64,000 nucleotides of DNA from Alicyclobacillus kakegawensis NBRC 103104 (lineage in GTDB: Bacteria; Bacillota; Bacilli; Alicyclobacillales; Alicyclobacillaceae): the NCBI RefSeq assembly GCF_001552655.1, contig NZ_BCRP01000014.1:16081-80080 (forward strand). The letters run 5' to 3'. Every line of letters begins with the position of its first letter. Within the stretch, counting starts at the first letter, position 1. The position numbers and the translations under genes were made by a program. The notes under the pieces were generated by a model. It was not told where the DNA came from. It saw nothing but the letters and a program-made list of their open reading frames with translations, and ran no database searches. This document shows positions 29,526 to 38,310 of the stretch, piece after piece.

Positions 29526-29660
29526 GTTTCCTCGTCTTTTTGCGTATACTCCTACGCTTCAGCCAGACAGGCGCGCCTCCCCCGATGTCTCTTACCACCA
29601 TTGTCCAATTATACCCGCAAGGGAAGTTCGGCGTATACTCGGGGAGAGGAGGGTTGACTC

Positions 29661-30383
29661 ATGAAGATTGAAGTATGGTCGGATTTTGTCTGTCCGTTTT
29701 GCTACATCGGCAAGCGCCACCTGGAGCAAGCGCTGTGCAGCACCGGCCTGGCGGACAAGGCGGAGGTCGTATTCAAAAGCTTCGAACTCGATCCGGCCTC
29801 CCCGGTGAACCCGGGCACATCTGTGCACGAGCGGTTGGCCGCCAAGTACGGCATGAGCCTGGAGGAAGCCCGGGCCGCAAACGCCAAGATGGCCGAACGC
29901 GCGGCCGCGGTGGGACTCACCTACCACTTTGACACCATGATTCCCACCAACACGTTTGACGCCCACCGCCTGGCCCAGTTCGCCGCCCAGAAGGGAGCCG
30001 GCGAGACTGTGGTGGAACGGTTGTTCAAGGCGTATTTCACCGACTCCCTGCACATCGGCGACCGCCAGGTGTTGGTCCAGATTGCCTCGGAAGCCGGCCT
30101 GGATGCAGAGGAAACCCGGTCCATGCTGGAGGAAGGCGGCTGCAGCGAGCGCGTGCGGACCGACGAAGCCGAGGCGCAGCAGCTTGGCATCCACGGCGTG
30201 CCGTTTTTCGTCGTGAACCGCCGCTACGCGATTTCCGGCGCCCAGCCCATCGCGTTGTTTGTCGACACCCTGCAAAAGGCGTGGGAAGAGGAACAGAAGA
30301 ACAAGCCCCGTCTGGTGCTTGTGGGGGATGACAGCCAAGACGCGGACAGCCCCGCTTGCACGGACGGATCGTGCTCTGTGTGA
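29661..30383 (+). CDS. DsbA-family oxidoreductase (FrnE-like)
   Basis: Thioredoxin-fold oxidoreductase of the DsbA/FrnE group, 240 residues, no signal peptide and therefore probably cytoplasmic. The redox motif is CPFC (Cys11, Cys14) in SDFVCPFCYIGKRHLE, and the cis-Pro region is GVPFFVVNRRYAISGAQP. The C-terminus carries a second Cys pair (ACTDGSC). ATG follows GGAGAGGAGGG. Divergent from the pxp operon. Substrate unknown. Confidence 0.9.
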   Translation: MKIEVWSDFVCPFCYIGKRHLEQALCSTGLADKAEVVFKSFELDPASPVNPGTSVHERLAAKYGMSLEEARAANAKMAERAAAVGLTYHFDTMIPTNTFDAHRLAQFAAQKGAGETVVERLFKAYFTDSLHIGDRQVLVQIASEAGLDAEETRSMLEEGGCSERVRTDEAEAQQLGIHGVPFFVVNRRYAISGAQPIALFVDTLQKAWEEEQKNKPRLVLVGDDSQDADSPACTDGSCSV

Positions 30384-30450
30384 CCCGCCTCGCGCCCTCT
30401 CCTCTCCTATAAGAAAACATGATATAAACAAGAAGAGGAGGGGGATAGAA

Positions 30451-31629
30451 GTGGGAATTGCATCTCGACTCTTCCATAAACAGAACCATGCTCGCGCGAC
30501 GCGGCGCTGGTTGATGCGCTGCGCCGCCGTTTGCCTCTCGGCCGCTGTGGCCAGCGGCTGCGCGGCGTCACCTGCTTCGAGCGCGGGGAACGCCGCGACG
30601 TCCTCGTCCATGGCCACCACACAAACGGCCCGGCAATCGTCCGATCCGCACGCTTCCCAGGGGAGCCAATCTGCGCACCCCCACGAGGCCAGCGCAACCC
30701 ACCAAAACCCGGCCAAGGCGTCTTCTAACACGTCCAGCCACCAAACCGCCACGAGCGTGCCGAAAGAGCTGGTGCCCGCAGTGGTCTCCCGGGATGTGGA
30801 CGGGGACACCATTCATGTGCGGCTGAACGGCAAGGACGAGACGGTCCGCATGCTGCTGATTGACACGCCCGAGGATGTCGATCCGGTCAAACCTGTGGAG
30901 CCGTACGGCCAAACGGCGGCCGACTACGCGAAGAGCCGCCTGCCTGTCGGCAAGCACATATACCTGCAGGAGGGCCACAAGGGCTACACGCGGGACAAGT
31001 ACGGACGGCTGCTCGCCTACGTGTACATCACGCCGCACGACATGTACAACGAGGATGTGGTGCGCAAAGGCTACGCGCGGGTCGCGTACATCTACCCGCC
31101 AAACACCGACCACCTGTCGGCGCTCGAATCGGACCAGGCGTACGCCAAAGCTCATCACCTGGGCATTTGGAGCATCAAAGGGTATGTGACCGAGAGCGGC
31201 TACAACCTCTCCATCGCCTGCAGTTGGGCGGAGGCGCATCATGAATCGACGCGCGGGTGCAGCGGCCAAGCGTCTTCGGCGACGGCGAGTTCCAGCGCTT
31301 ACAGCAGCGTAAGCAACATCAAGAACGGGACGAAGAGCGCATCAACCAGCAAAACCAGCGGCCTCAGCATCGTCTCGTCGCATCTGAGCGTGCATCGGGG
31401 CCAAAAAGCCAGCATCACCGTCCGCACGAAGCCGAAAGCCCTGGGCACCATCGAGGTCGACTACAAGAGCGGCCCCAGCAAGGCCAAGGGCCTCGGACCG
31501 AAATACGCCAACGCCAGCGGGCTCATCAGCTGGACGTGGACTGTCGGCACCAATACCACGCGCGGATCCTGGCCCGTCATCATCCGGGCGAACGGGAAAA
31601 CGCTCAGGACCTACGTACACGTGTCGTGA
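30451..31629 (+). CDS. Thermonuclease-like lipoprotein with C-terminal Ig-like domain
   Basis: 392 residues from the GTG at 30451, which has AGAGGAGGGGG upstream. The signal peptide ends in a lipobox (VASGC), so the protein is anchored outside the cell. A Ser/Thr/His-rich linker leads to a staphylococcal-nuclease domain (about 110-255): DVDGDTIHVRLNG, VRMLLIDTPED and the later Arg/Glu-containing GYTRDKYGRLLAYV. The last 90 residues resemble a bacterial Ig-like domain. Likely degrades extracellular nucleic acid. Confidence 0.88.
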   Translation: MGIASRLFHKQNHARATRRWLMRCAAVCLSAAVASGCAASPASSAGNAATSSSMATTQTARQSSDPHASQGSQSAHPHEASATHQNPAKASSNTSSHQTATSVPKELVPAVVSRDVDGDTIHVRLNGKDETVRMLLIDTPEDVDPVKPVEPYGQTAADYAKSRLPVGKHIYLQEGHKGYTRDKYGRLLAYVYITPHDMYNEDVVRKGYARVAYIYPPNTDHLSALESDQAYAKAHHLGIWSIKGYVTESGYNLSIACSWAEAHHESTRGCSGQASSATASSSAYSSVSNIKNGTKSASTSKTSGLSIVSSHLSVHRGQKASITVRTKPKALGTIEVDYKSGPSKAKGLGPKYANASGLISWTWTVGTNTTRGSWPVIIRANGKTLRTYVHVS

Positions 31630-31657
31630 CGGACAAAACCGGCAAAGCCTCTAACTC

Positions 31658-31703
31658 AGCCCTCCGGTGGTGCGTGAGATTCCCGATAAGGCCATGGAGG
31701 GCT
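31658..31703. terminator. Weak hairpin between convergent genes
   Basis: AGCCCTCC (31658-31665) and GGAGGGCT (31696-31703) can pair across a 30-base loop. There is no T tract and its right arm overlaps the stop of the transglutaminase gene. Confidence 0.3.
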
Positions 31704-32718
31704 AGTGCCGACCCTTCAGAACGTTCAAGAGGCTCGCGTAGACCGACTTATGGGCCTTGTCCGAGCTTTCCAAGGTGCGCAGTTCATGGACAAAATCGGT
31801 GACCGCGGCGGGGCCCTGCTGGTGGTCCCAATGGTGGTCCTTGGCCAATTGCGCATCTGTTAAATTGAAGTAGGCGTAGGAGACGTCCTTGGGTCTGTCC
31901 CCGAGCGGGTCGTCCCAGGTTACGTCGAGCTGGTACCAACGCCCGTGCAGCTTCACCTCGTTCCACATGTGCGATCCGTCCGCGGTTCCCGTGATGATGC
32001 GCGTGGGGATGCCAGCGTCGGTCAGCATGCGGTACGCCAGCAGAGCGTATCCCTGGCACACCGCCTTGCCGCTGGCCAGAGCGTCGTAGGCTGTGTAGCG
32101 CGTGCCACCCACGTCATACTGCACATGCTGGACAATCCAATCGTGGATGGCCTTTTCCTTCTGAAAATCGAGCATACCCGGCTTGATGATCTGCCGCAGG
32201 ATTTTGTGTACGCGGGTGTTCACGAACGCACTCTCCGCCTTCGACTCGCGGTACTTCACATAGAACCGCACCGTATCTTTGGAGGCCAGCCACGTGCACT
32301 CCACCGTCCAGCGGCTGATGTTCCAGTCGACGTACGGATCGGCCGCGGCGGCCGTGCGGAACGCCTGCTCCGCCTCGCCAACGGAGCGCAGATGAGGCCA
32401 CGTGAGCGTGAAGGAACTAGCCCTTTGCTCCAGGTGTCGATAGATCTCTTTCTTGTAATTGGCAGGCGGGGCGCTCCCGTGCACCTGAGCCACATGGGTC
32501 GCGGTCTGCACCTTCATCGGTGCTCCATCCAGTACTTCCTCGTCGGACTGGCCGTCCGCTGGCATCTCCAGCTTGTGGGCAGGCAGAGGGAGTGACCCGG
32601 CAGAGCCGGTCCACTCCTCATGAGCCAGCCAATTGGCGAGCGGCTTCTGCCCCGCGAACGCCAGCCAGCCAAACAGCACCAACATAGCCACACCGCATAA
32701 AGACCCCAATCGGCGCAC
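31702..32718 (-). CDS. Transglutaminase-like domain protein
   Basis: 338 residues. An N-terminal uncleaved signal or anchor (about 6-23) is followed by an extracellular part of unknown fold and a transglutaminase/protease-like domain (about 165-300). The Cys-His-Asp triad is plausible: Cys in ASGKAVCQGYALLAYRML, His in SHMWNEVKLHGRWYQLDVTWDD, with the Asp in the same segment. GTG start with AAGGGGGA upstream. Probably acts at the cell surface; function unknown. Confidence 0.85.
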   Translation of the reverse strand: MRRLGSLCGVAMLVLFGWLAFAGQKPLANWLAHEEWTGSAGSLPLPAHKLEMPADGQSDEEVLDGAPMKVQTATHVAQVHGSAPPANYKKEIYRHLEQRASSFTLTWPHLRSVGEAEQAFRTAAAADPYVDWNISRWTVECTWLASKDTVRFYVKYRESKAESAFVNTRVHKILRQIIKPGMLDFQKEKAIHDWIVQHVQYDVGGTRYTAYDALASGKAVCQGYALLAYRMLTDAGIPTRIITGTADGSHMWNEVKLHGRWYQLDVTWDDPLGDRPKDVSYAYFNLTDAQLAKDHHWDHQQGPAAVTDFVHELRTLESSDKAHKSVYASLLNVLKGRH

Positions 32719-32769
32719 GAGAGAATGTCCCCCTTGCTCTCAGACCCTAATACGAGTTCGACTATTTGC

Positions 32770-32820
32770 GATTTTATTCTATCATCCCTTGGGGATGGTC
32801 GGCGAGAATGTGGAGGAGAA
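32770..32820 (-). repeat. Shared upstream element, copy B (transglutaminase gene)
   Basis: Second copy of the element at 29476-29525. On the minus strand: TTCTCGCCG, inverted repeat CCATCCC-GGGATG, TAGAATA. It lies about 50 bases before the GTG start. The inverted repeat and TAGAAT core are conserved while the flanks differ, which points to selection on a regulatory site rather than recent duplication. Confidence 0.6.
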
Positions 32821-32927
32821 TTGTTTATCGATAGTTGGCTCGACCGGTGGCCCATACACGAAGACGCTGAAAATGATTGCTGAGACCAACAGAAAGGCGA
32901 CTGTGTGATCACCGCGAACGAAAGATA

Positions 32928-32967
32928 TGGTCCAAAGCACCTAAAAACTCTTAAGTGCTTTGGACCA
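32928..32967 (-). terminator. Strong hairpin downstream of the S-layer-like gene
   Basis: A perfect 13-bp stem (32928-32940 with 32955-32967) with a 14-base loop, 70 bases past the stop codon. Long, stable hairpins of this kind commonly end S-layer messages. The T tract is poor. Confidence 0.6.
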
Positions 32968-33037
32968 CTGCACTGCATCTGTCACTGCGGTTATTGGCTG
33001 TGAAACAATGATCCTAACTTATCGGGTCAACGTGACC

Positions 33038-35806
33038 TCATGCCGGAGGCGCCTCGACATACGAACCGCTCACGGAAACGGAAGTTCCAGCAGTCAGAGC
33101 GTTGTTATCCGCGTCCTTCGTCAACGCTTGGGATCCTGCCGGTACAACCTTAACCGTGACAGATTGGTTGGTGTTAATTGGACTTGCAAGTGCAATATCA
33201 GCGTACGATGTGTCAGCTTCGGCAGCCACACTTGTTACACTTACCTGAGTGCCATTCACATATACCGCAAAGTCAGATCCGGTCGTGTCAACAGACACAG
33301 GTTCACTGAAGTGAACACGAATGCCCCAAGCCGACGTACTACCCGGTGTTGCCACAGCAAACTGCGCGGATTTCAGAACCGGTGCCGTATTGTCAAATAG
33401 AGAAACCATGTCCGTAAAGTCATTTGCATGGTTGGTCGAATCAGCCACTACACTTCCATCTGTTGCCACAACGTTCTTGCTGATGTCCAGCAGCTCTTGG
33501 GTATCGCTAGCAACGGAGTTGGCTGGAAGTGTAATGTAAACCACCTGCTTATTTCCGTAGAAAGTAAGTGTCGTACCAGTTGGCAAAGGCTGTCCGTCCA
33601 ACGTGTAGTTCGAAGCAGTAATAGCACTATTCGTCATATCGTGACCAAAATTCAACTTGATCACATCGTGTGTAGAACTATCAACCGTAGGTTGAATGTA
33701 ATTTGTAGGTGCACTGTATACAGCCGACACAGTAGCCGCTACGTTGGAAATATGGTCAGTCGCGTCTTCTACCGCACCCTTAGCGATCGATACGTTATAC
33801 GTTCCCGCGGTTGGAGCTTCGGTTAGAGTAATAACAAGGTCCTTACCGGAAACGGTCGCCGACGAGATAGGCTGTACCACATCATCTTGCGTCACAGTAA
33901 TGTCGCTGGTCTGTGCACCGTAGGTGCCGTCGAGAGTTTCATTAAACGGAATGACCAGTTGGCCACTACCGTTAAAGTAGGCTCCCCCAACGACTTGAGG
34001 ACCGTTGGCTGATAGAGTTACGGTGCCATTGTACTCCGCTCCGACAAAACCGTTATTATCCTCATAACCTGTGATATCGACACTCAAAACCGCGGAAGTT
34101 GCACCAGAAGCATACACCGGATTGCCCGGGTCGTCGCCAACCGTTACCTGATAGTCAGTAGAATCAGTCTCAGTAATATTTACATTCGTGAAGGTATGGG
34201 ATCCTTCTTTGACCGTTACGGTCGGGTTAGCCGTAATAGGCTCGCTAAATTTTACGTTAAACGTGTACTTAGAAACAGGTGTGACACTTACGACGCTCGG
34301 TGCACTACTATTTGTTGTTGCCGTATAGCTACCAGTTAGTAATGTAGCCACGTTCCCAGCGGTATCGGTAGCGTTGTAGATTGTCACGGTATGGGTACCG
34401 GCTGCTAACAACGCCGCATTCGCACCCGTCAGTTCAGGGGTCAGAACGCTGTAATCGCCAGGTGTTCCGTCCACCGTCACATTAGTCGTGGAGCCATCAG
34501 CCACTACGATGCCATCAATCTTGACGGTCATCGTTTCAGTTACAGGCTTATTAAAGGTCAATTTAACCTTGTCACCAACGACTGAAGCGCTAACCAAGGA
34601 CGGAGCCGTAGTGTCATTAAAGACCTGGGTCGCACCGGTGTAAGGAGTGACGAAATTGAAGTTGGTATCAAGTACACCCTGAACATCAACTTCATAGGAA
34701 TTCCCGTTGCTCAAAATCGGGCTTTCGACACCGGTCGAATTGTCGTCAACGGACAAGATTACCGTTTCCTTATCGGGCTGCAATGTTGCCGTCAACGACT
34801 TCCCGGAGGGAACAGACAGGGCGGAACCATTCACCCTGACAGTATAGTTGCTCGGATCCTCAGCACTCGCTTGGTCTACAGGCTTGTTAAACTTCACAAC
34901 AATTTCGTTGGCGTTAATAGCATTCACCGACGAAACCGCAAGCTGAGCATTGTAGGTCACATAGATGCTCTGCTTCTTGGTATCAACGCCGTTGGTGGCC
35001 ACAGCAGTAATGGTGTTCTTGCCTTCACGCAGCGTCAGGTTGAAGTCCGGGCCACTGCCGCTCTGAAGCTTACCGTTGAGGTACAATTTGACGGACTTCT
35101 CATTGCTGTTCACGGTGACCTTCTGAGAGGCCGTTGTGACAACTTGCCCGTCGCTCAGGCCGGTGATGCTCACACTGGGCTCTCCGAGCGTGACATAGAT
35201 GCTCTGCTTCTTCGTCTCCACACCATTCGTGACGACAGCGGTGATGGTGTTTTTGCCATCGCGCAGCGTCAGCTTGAAGGTCGGGCCATTGCCGCTCTGC
35301 AGCTTACCGTTCAGGTACAACTTGACCGACTTCTCGTTGCTCTTCACCGTCACGGTTTGCGAAGCCGTCAGGACGGTCTGGTTATTGCTCAAACCGGTGA
35401 TGCTCACGGTCGGCGCCGCCGGCTGGGTCACAGTCACCTTGTACTTGTGCGACACGCCGTTCGCCGTTACGGTGAAATAGGCGGTTCCAGCCTTGTGGCC
35501 GGTGATGGTCACCGTGGCCTGCCCCTTCGCGTTGGTCACAACGTCGCCAGGAGAAGCCGTGGCGACACTCCGGTTAGAGCTCCGAAAGGTCACCAGTGCC
35601 CCCTTGATGGGCTTGTTGTGCGAATCCTTGATGGTGACCGTGAACTTCTCGGTCTTTGTCACCATAATGCTTTTCAGAGTTGTCGCCGATTCATGCGCGA
35701 CTTTGGTCGTGTTGTAGTGCGTGGTTGCCGCGTATGCAGACATAGGTGCGGCCATGGTACCGAGTACTACGGATGCTGCCGCGATGCCCTTCAATGCACG
35801 CTTCAA
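33038..35806 (-). CDS. Large secreted Ig-like repeat protein, probable S-layer protein
   Basis: 922 residues. Signal peptide with cleavage near ...MSAYA-ATTH. Domain order: a Big_1-like Ig domain (about 45-128), two near-identical 76-residue repeats (132-207 and 210-285), then a long Thr/Val-rich series of Ig/fibronectin-like beta domains to the C-terminus. No SLH domain, LPXTG motif or transmembrane tail. Base composition is nearer 50% GC than the neighbours. Start is TTG at 35806 after AAGGAGGAGG. Very long leader, strong promoter and strong terminator fit an abundant surface-layer protein, which is inference. Confidence 0.8.
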   Translation of the reverse strand: MKRALKGIAAASVVLGTMAAPMSAYAATTHYNTTKVAHESATTLKSIMVTKTEKFTVTIKDSHNKPIKGALVTFRSSNRSVATASPGDVVTNAKGQATVTITGHKAGTAYFTVTANGVSHKYKVTVTQPAAPTVSITGLSNNQTVLTASQTVTVKSNEKSVKLYLNGKLQSGNGPTFKLTLRDGKNTITAVVTNGVETKKQSIYVTLGEPSVSITGLSDGQVVTTASQKVTVNSNEKSVKLYLNGKLQSGSGPDFNLTLREGKNTITAVATNGVDTKKQSIYVTYNAQLAVSSVNAINANEIVVKFNKPVDQASAEDPSNYTVRVNGSALSVPSGKSLTATLQPDKETVILSVDDNSTGVESPILSNGNSYEVDVQGVLDTNFNFVTPYTGATQVFNDTTAPSLVSASVVGDKVKLTFNKPVTETMTVKIDGIVVADGSTTNVTVDGTPGDYSVLTPELTGANAALLAAGTHTVTIYNATDTAGNVATLLTGSYTATTNSSAPSVVSVTPVSKYTFNVKFSEPITANPTVTVKEGSHTFTNVNITETDSTDYQVTVGDDPGNPVYASGATSAVLSVDITGYEDNNGFVGAEYNGTVTLSANGPQVVGGAYFNGSGQLVIPFNETLDGTYGAQTSDITVTQDDVVQPISSATVSGKDLVITLTEAPTAGTYNVSIAKGAVEDATDHISNVAATVSAVYSAPTNYIQPTVDSSTHDVIKLNFGHDMTNSAITASNYTLDGQPLPTGTTLTFYGNKQVVYITLPANSVASDTQELLDISKNVVATDGSVVADSTNHANDFTDMVSLFDNTAPVLKSAQFAVATPGSTSAWGIRVHFSEPVSVDTTGSDFAVYVNGTQVSVTSVAAEADTSYADIALASPINTNQSVTVKVVPAGSQALTKDADNNALTAGTSVSVSGSYVEAPPA
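34952..35413 (-). repeat. Tandem intragenic repeat
   Basis: Two 228-base units (35413-35186 and 35179-34952) encode nearly identical beta domains sharing NEKSVKLYLNGKLQSG and GKNTITAV. The similarity at DNA level suggests duplication or ongoing gene conversion. Confidence 0.75.
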
Positions 35807-36125
35807 GTGCGTTCCTCCTCCTTGACTACTTCAAAAGATGCAACTCTTGAAGATTGATTACGGGATGGTGACAAGTCACCAAACGCACCCGTTTCTGTCT
35901 CCTGCAAGCCAGCTTGGGGCTTCGTCTCCATGGCACACCAGCGCGCCATGTCTCCGCCCCGGCGCGCTTGCGCCGCGCGTCTCAGAGTGCCCTCCAAGCA
36001 ATCTCACAGGAAGGCATCCCTCCTTTCAATGCAAAACGTGCTGCGCGCGCCAATACTTACCCCCCCTCTTCTATTTTCACTCTGCCGAGTAAACATGGTA
36101 ACGCAGATATAGATACCCATATCAC
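35807..36125 (-). other. Long 5' leader of the S-layer-like gene
   Basis: From the promoter at 36126-36154 the untranslated leader is about 310 nt. It contains a small GGTGAC/GTCACC hairpin (35867-35880). Long stabilising leaders are known for S-layer messages. No small gene is convincing here. Confidence 0.5.
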
Positions 36126-36154
36126 ATAATATGCATATACGACAAGACTCTCAA
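36126..36154 (-). promoter_or_regulatory. Sigma-A promoter of the S-layer-like gene
   Basis: Minus-strand TTGAGA (36154-36149), exact 17-base spacer, TATTAT (36131-36126), in an AT-rich stretch. Other promoter-like pairs may overlap. Confidence 0.7.
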
Positions 36155-36431
36155 ATCTCCTTGTCGCGGGCAAAAAAATCACGACGCTTTTCGCCCTTTT
36201 TTTCACACATACTTGGAAGTGTATCTAAATCTACGGATCCGGAGGAAAAGCTTGCTGCCGTTTTATTATACTGATGATAGTCAATTTGGTAAAGCGGAAA
36301 ATCAAGATTATAGGAGATAAAGCAGATAAACGCGAGACCGCGGCGGCATGGAAGCCCTGGCCGCCATCTCGCACAACTGAATTGCCAGACTCCTGCTCTG
36401 CCACATAAGCGGCGGCCGCCGCCCGAGTGTT

Positions 36432-36461
36432 TTGCAGATGATTCAGCCCCCACCCTATAAT
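36432..36461 (+). promoter_or_regulatory. Promoter of the SRAP gene
   Basis: TTGCAG (36432-36437), 18-base spacer, consensus TATAAT (36456-36461). Transcription would begin about 12 bases before the ATG at 36480. No LexA-type box was seen. Confidence 0.65.
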
Positions 36462-36479
36462 GGGTGCGGGGGGATGGAA

Positions 36480-37190
36480 ATGTGCGGACGGTTCACGCAG
36501 GCGTTTGAGGATTGGTCGGAAGTGCTGGCGTATTTTCAGGTGATGGCGGACGGGTTCTCCTGGCCGGTGCGCTACAATGTCGCCCCGACGCAGGACGTCC
36601 CCGTCATCGTCGCGGACGGAAACCGGCGCCGCGTCGGCCCCTTGTCCTGGGGGCTCGTGCCGCGGTTTGCCACGCCCAAACGACCGCCCGTCCGCCCCAT
36701 CAACGCCCGCGCGGAGACCCTGCTTGACAGCCGCTGGTTCCGTCCGCTTCTCGCGCGCAGACGTTGCGCCGTCCCCGTCGATTCGTTTTACGAGTGGCGA
36801 AAGGACACCAAACAGCCCTTGCGCATCCGGCTCCGCCAGCGGCCGGTGTTCGCCCTTGCGGGCATCTACGACACGTTCACCGGTCCGGACGGCCGCAAGG
36901 TCTCCTCCTTCGCCATCGTGACCTGCGCGCCCAATGAATTCATGGCTGCCATCCACAACCGCATGCCCGTCATTCTGGACGATTCGGCATTGGCAGCGTG
37001 GCTGGACGCGGGGCTGACCGACGCCGATGTGGCCGCGTCGCTGCTGCGGCCTTCGCAGGAGGAGATGGCAGCGTACCCGGTGCACCCGCGCGTCGGCAAC
37101 GTGCGCCACGACGACGCCGCGCTGCTGCAGCCCTATGACCACCATGGGCAGGGCCCGGAAGGAAGCCAGACCACGTTGGGCCTGCCCTGA
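36480..37190 (+). CDS. SOS response-associated peptidase (SRAP, YedK/HMCES)
   Basis: Binds abasic sites in single-stranded DNA and forms a thiazolidine cross-link through its N-terminal Cys. 236 residues. The catalytic set is in the family positions: Cys2 (MCGRFTQ), Asn75 (INARAET), Glu105 (DSFYEW) and His159 (IHNRMPVI). The start must be ATG 36480, since removal of Met exposes Cys2; an ATG at 36432 is in frame but falls on the -35 box. Stands alone. Confidence 0.95.
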   Translation: MCGRFTQAFEDWSEVLAYFQVMADGFSWPVRYNVAPTQDVPVIVADGNRRRVGPLSWGLVPRFATPKRPPVRPINARAETLLDSRWFRPLLARRRCAVPVDSFYEWRKDTKQPLRIRLRQRPVFALAGIYDTFTGPDGRKVSSFAIVTCAPNEFMAAIHNRMPVILDDSALAAWLDAGLTDADVAASLLRPSQEEMAAYPVHPRVGNVRHDDAALLQPYDHHGQGPEGSQTTLGLP

Positions 37191-37202
37191 CCGGCGGATT
37201 GC

Positions 37203-37607
37203 CTAAAGCTTGGGCACTCCGCCCTGCCGCACCCGCGCGGCGCGCCAGTCGCCGCCCGCCACCTCCGCAAACCCGGCGGAGGCCGCTGCATCCGCGTACA
37301 CGTACACCTGCGCCTCTATCTCGCCCGCCTCCGTCTGCACCGGCATCAGCACACGGTTGTACAGGTTGTCTTCCCCCGGCCCGCGATACTCCTCAAGTTC
37401 GTCCAGGCGCACCAGGACGTCCGCGGTGACGTCGTAGACTTCCCCGTGCGTCCAGGCCTCCGGGTCTTCCAATAGGGCCGGATATCCTTCGCCAGTGTCG
37501 TACAGCCGCCCCCGCACCCGCGCCTGCCTCGCCACGAGTTTCGATCCGGCCAGCAGGTGGTGGTTCTGCCCATGTTCTCGTAAGGTTCCGTATACGAACA
37601 CCAGCAT
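37203..37607 (-). CDS. Gamma-glutamylcyclotransferase-like protein
   Basis: 134 residues of the GGCT/AIG2 fold. Starts with the signature VFVYGTLREHGQNHHLL; Glu in the DELEEYRG segment is the likely catalytic acid. ATG at 37607 follows AGGGGAGGG. Reaction by analogy: cyclisation of gamma-glutamyl amines to 5-oxoproline, which the 5-oxoprolinase encoded nearby could consume; that link is inference. Confidence 0.85.
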   Translation of the reverse strand: MLVFVYGTLREHGQNHHLLAGSKLVARQARVRGRLYDTGEGYPALLEDPEAWTHGEVYDVTADVLVRLDELEEYRGPGEDNLYNRVLMPVQTEAGEIEAQVYVYADAAASAGFAEVAGGDWRAARVRQGGVPKL

Positions 37608-37723
37608 GGCGGCCCTCCCCTGCTGTGTGGCGCACATCCACATGCCTGTGGGACAACCGATGCGCGGTAATGTTCTGTCAAGCGACTTACATTCACCATT
37701 TGTGCCTGGAGAGTGACGATTGG

Positions 37724-37780
37724 TTATGTGAACAGGATGTGGCGCGACTCTTGCACCCAGGCATACAACTCTCGGTTCAT
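37724..37780 (-). CDS. Possible 18-residue peptide
   Basis: A short frame with ATG at 37780 preceded by AAAGGAG at good spacing, encoding MNRELYAWVQESRHILFT. It is the only supported item in the 230 bases between its neighbours. It could be a leader peptide, an independent small protein or the head of a truncated gene. Family not recognised. Confidence 0.35.
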   Translation of the reverse strand: MNRELYAWVQESRHILFT

Positions 37781-37840
37781 GCCACCAACTCCTTTATGCT
37801 AAAATATCATATTTTTGCGACCGCCACAGCCACAGGCGTC

Positions 37841-38245
37841 TTACGCCCGTCTGCCCCGCTGCCCCAACACATCCAGCGCAAGGATGGCCAGGAACGCGAC
37901 GAGCGCCAAGAGCGGGGGCGTGATGAACCCAAACACCACAAAGTCCGGGGTTGCGCAGGATACGGGAGAGGTGCAAGAAGTGCTGGTGCTCCACGCAGGC
38001 ACCATTTGTATCAGGTAGTGGTACAAGGAAACACACCCGCCCACGGCCGCAAGCGGCATGGTGTACGGGCGGGACGGGATCCGCCTCGCCCACGACACCA
38101 GGGAAATCAGCGCGATAGGATACATGCAAATCCGCTCGTACCAGCACAAATCACACGGTAGCCAGCCGAGGCCCAAGCTCCAGTACAAGCTGATTCCGCA
38201 GGCCACCACCGAAAGGGCCAAGCGGAGAAGCGCCCACCTGTCCAT
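37841..38245 (-). CDS. Disulfide bond formation protein (DsbB/BdbC family)
   Basis: Four-helix membrane protein reoxidising a DsbA-type partner with quinone. 134 residues. Both Cys pairs are present: CDLC (Cys31, Cys34) in the first extracytoplasmic loop and Cys91/Cys97 in the second. ATG at 38245 is favoured because GGGGGG lies 6 bases upstream. No exported DsbA partner is in the window; the DsbA-like gene at 29661 lacks a signal peptide. Confidence 0.9.
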   Translation of the reverse strand: MDRWALLRLALSVVACGISLYWSLGLGWLPCDLCWYERICMYPIALISLVSWARRIPSRPYTMPLAAVGGCVSLYHYLIQMVPAWSTSTSCTSPVSCATPDFVVFGFITPPLLALVAFLAILALDVLGQRGRRA

Positions 38246-38310
38246 CGCCATCCCCCCGATGCCATGCTCAACGGATCCCACTCACGCAGTGACACGCTGG
38301 TCGTACAGGC

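Noticed and set aside
27307..29664. Several long plus-strand frames opposite pxpBC
   Set aside because: Antisense shadows; composition (Arg/Pro/His) and lack of motifs mark them as non-coding.
35180..35420. Repeated DNA considered as a CRISPR or mobile repeat
   Set aside because: Only two long units in frame inside a secreted protein gene; they encode duplicated beta domains.
37625..38161. 178-codon plus-strand frame
   Set aside because: Mostly opposite the DsbB-like gene, which has both Cys pairs and membrane helices.
29661..38245. DsbA-like (29661) and DsbB-like (37841) proteins as a redox pair
   Set aside because: The DsbA/FrnE-like protein has no signal peptide and the genes are 8 kb apart, so a partnership is not supported.
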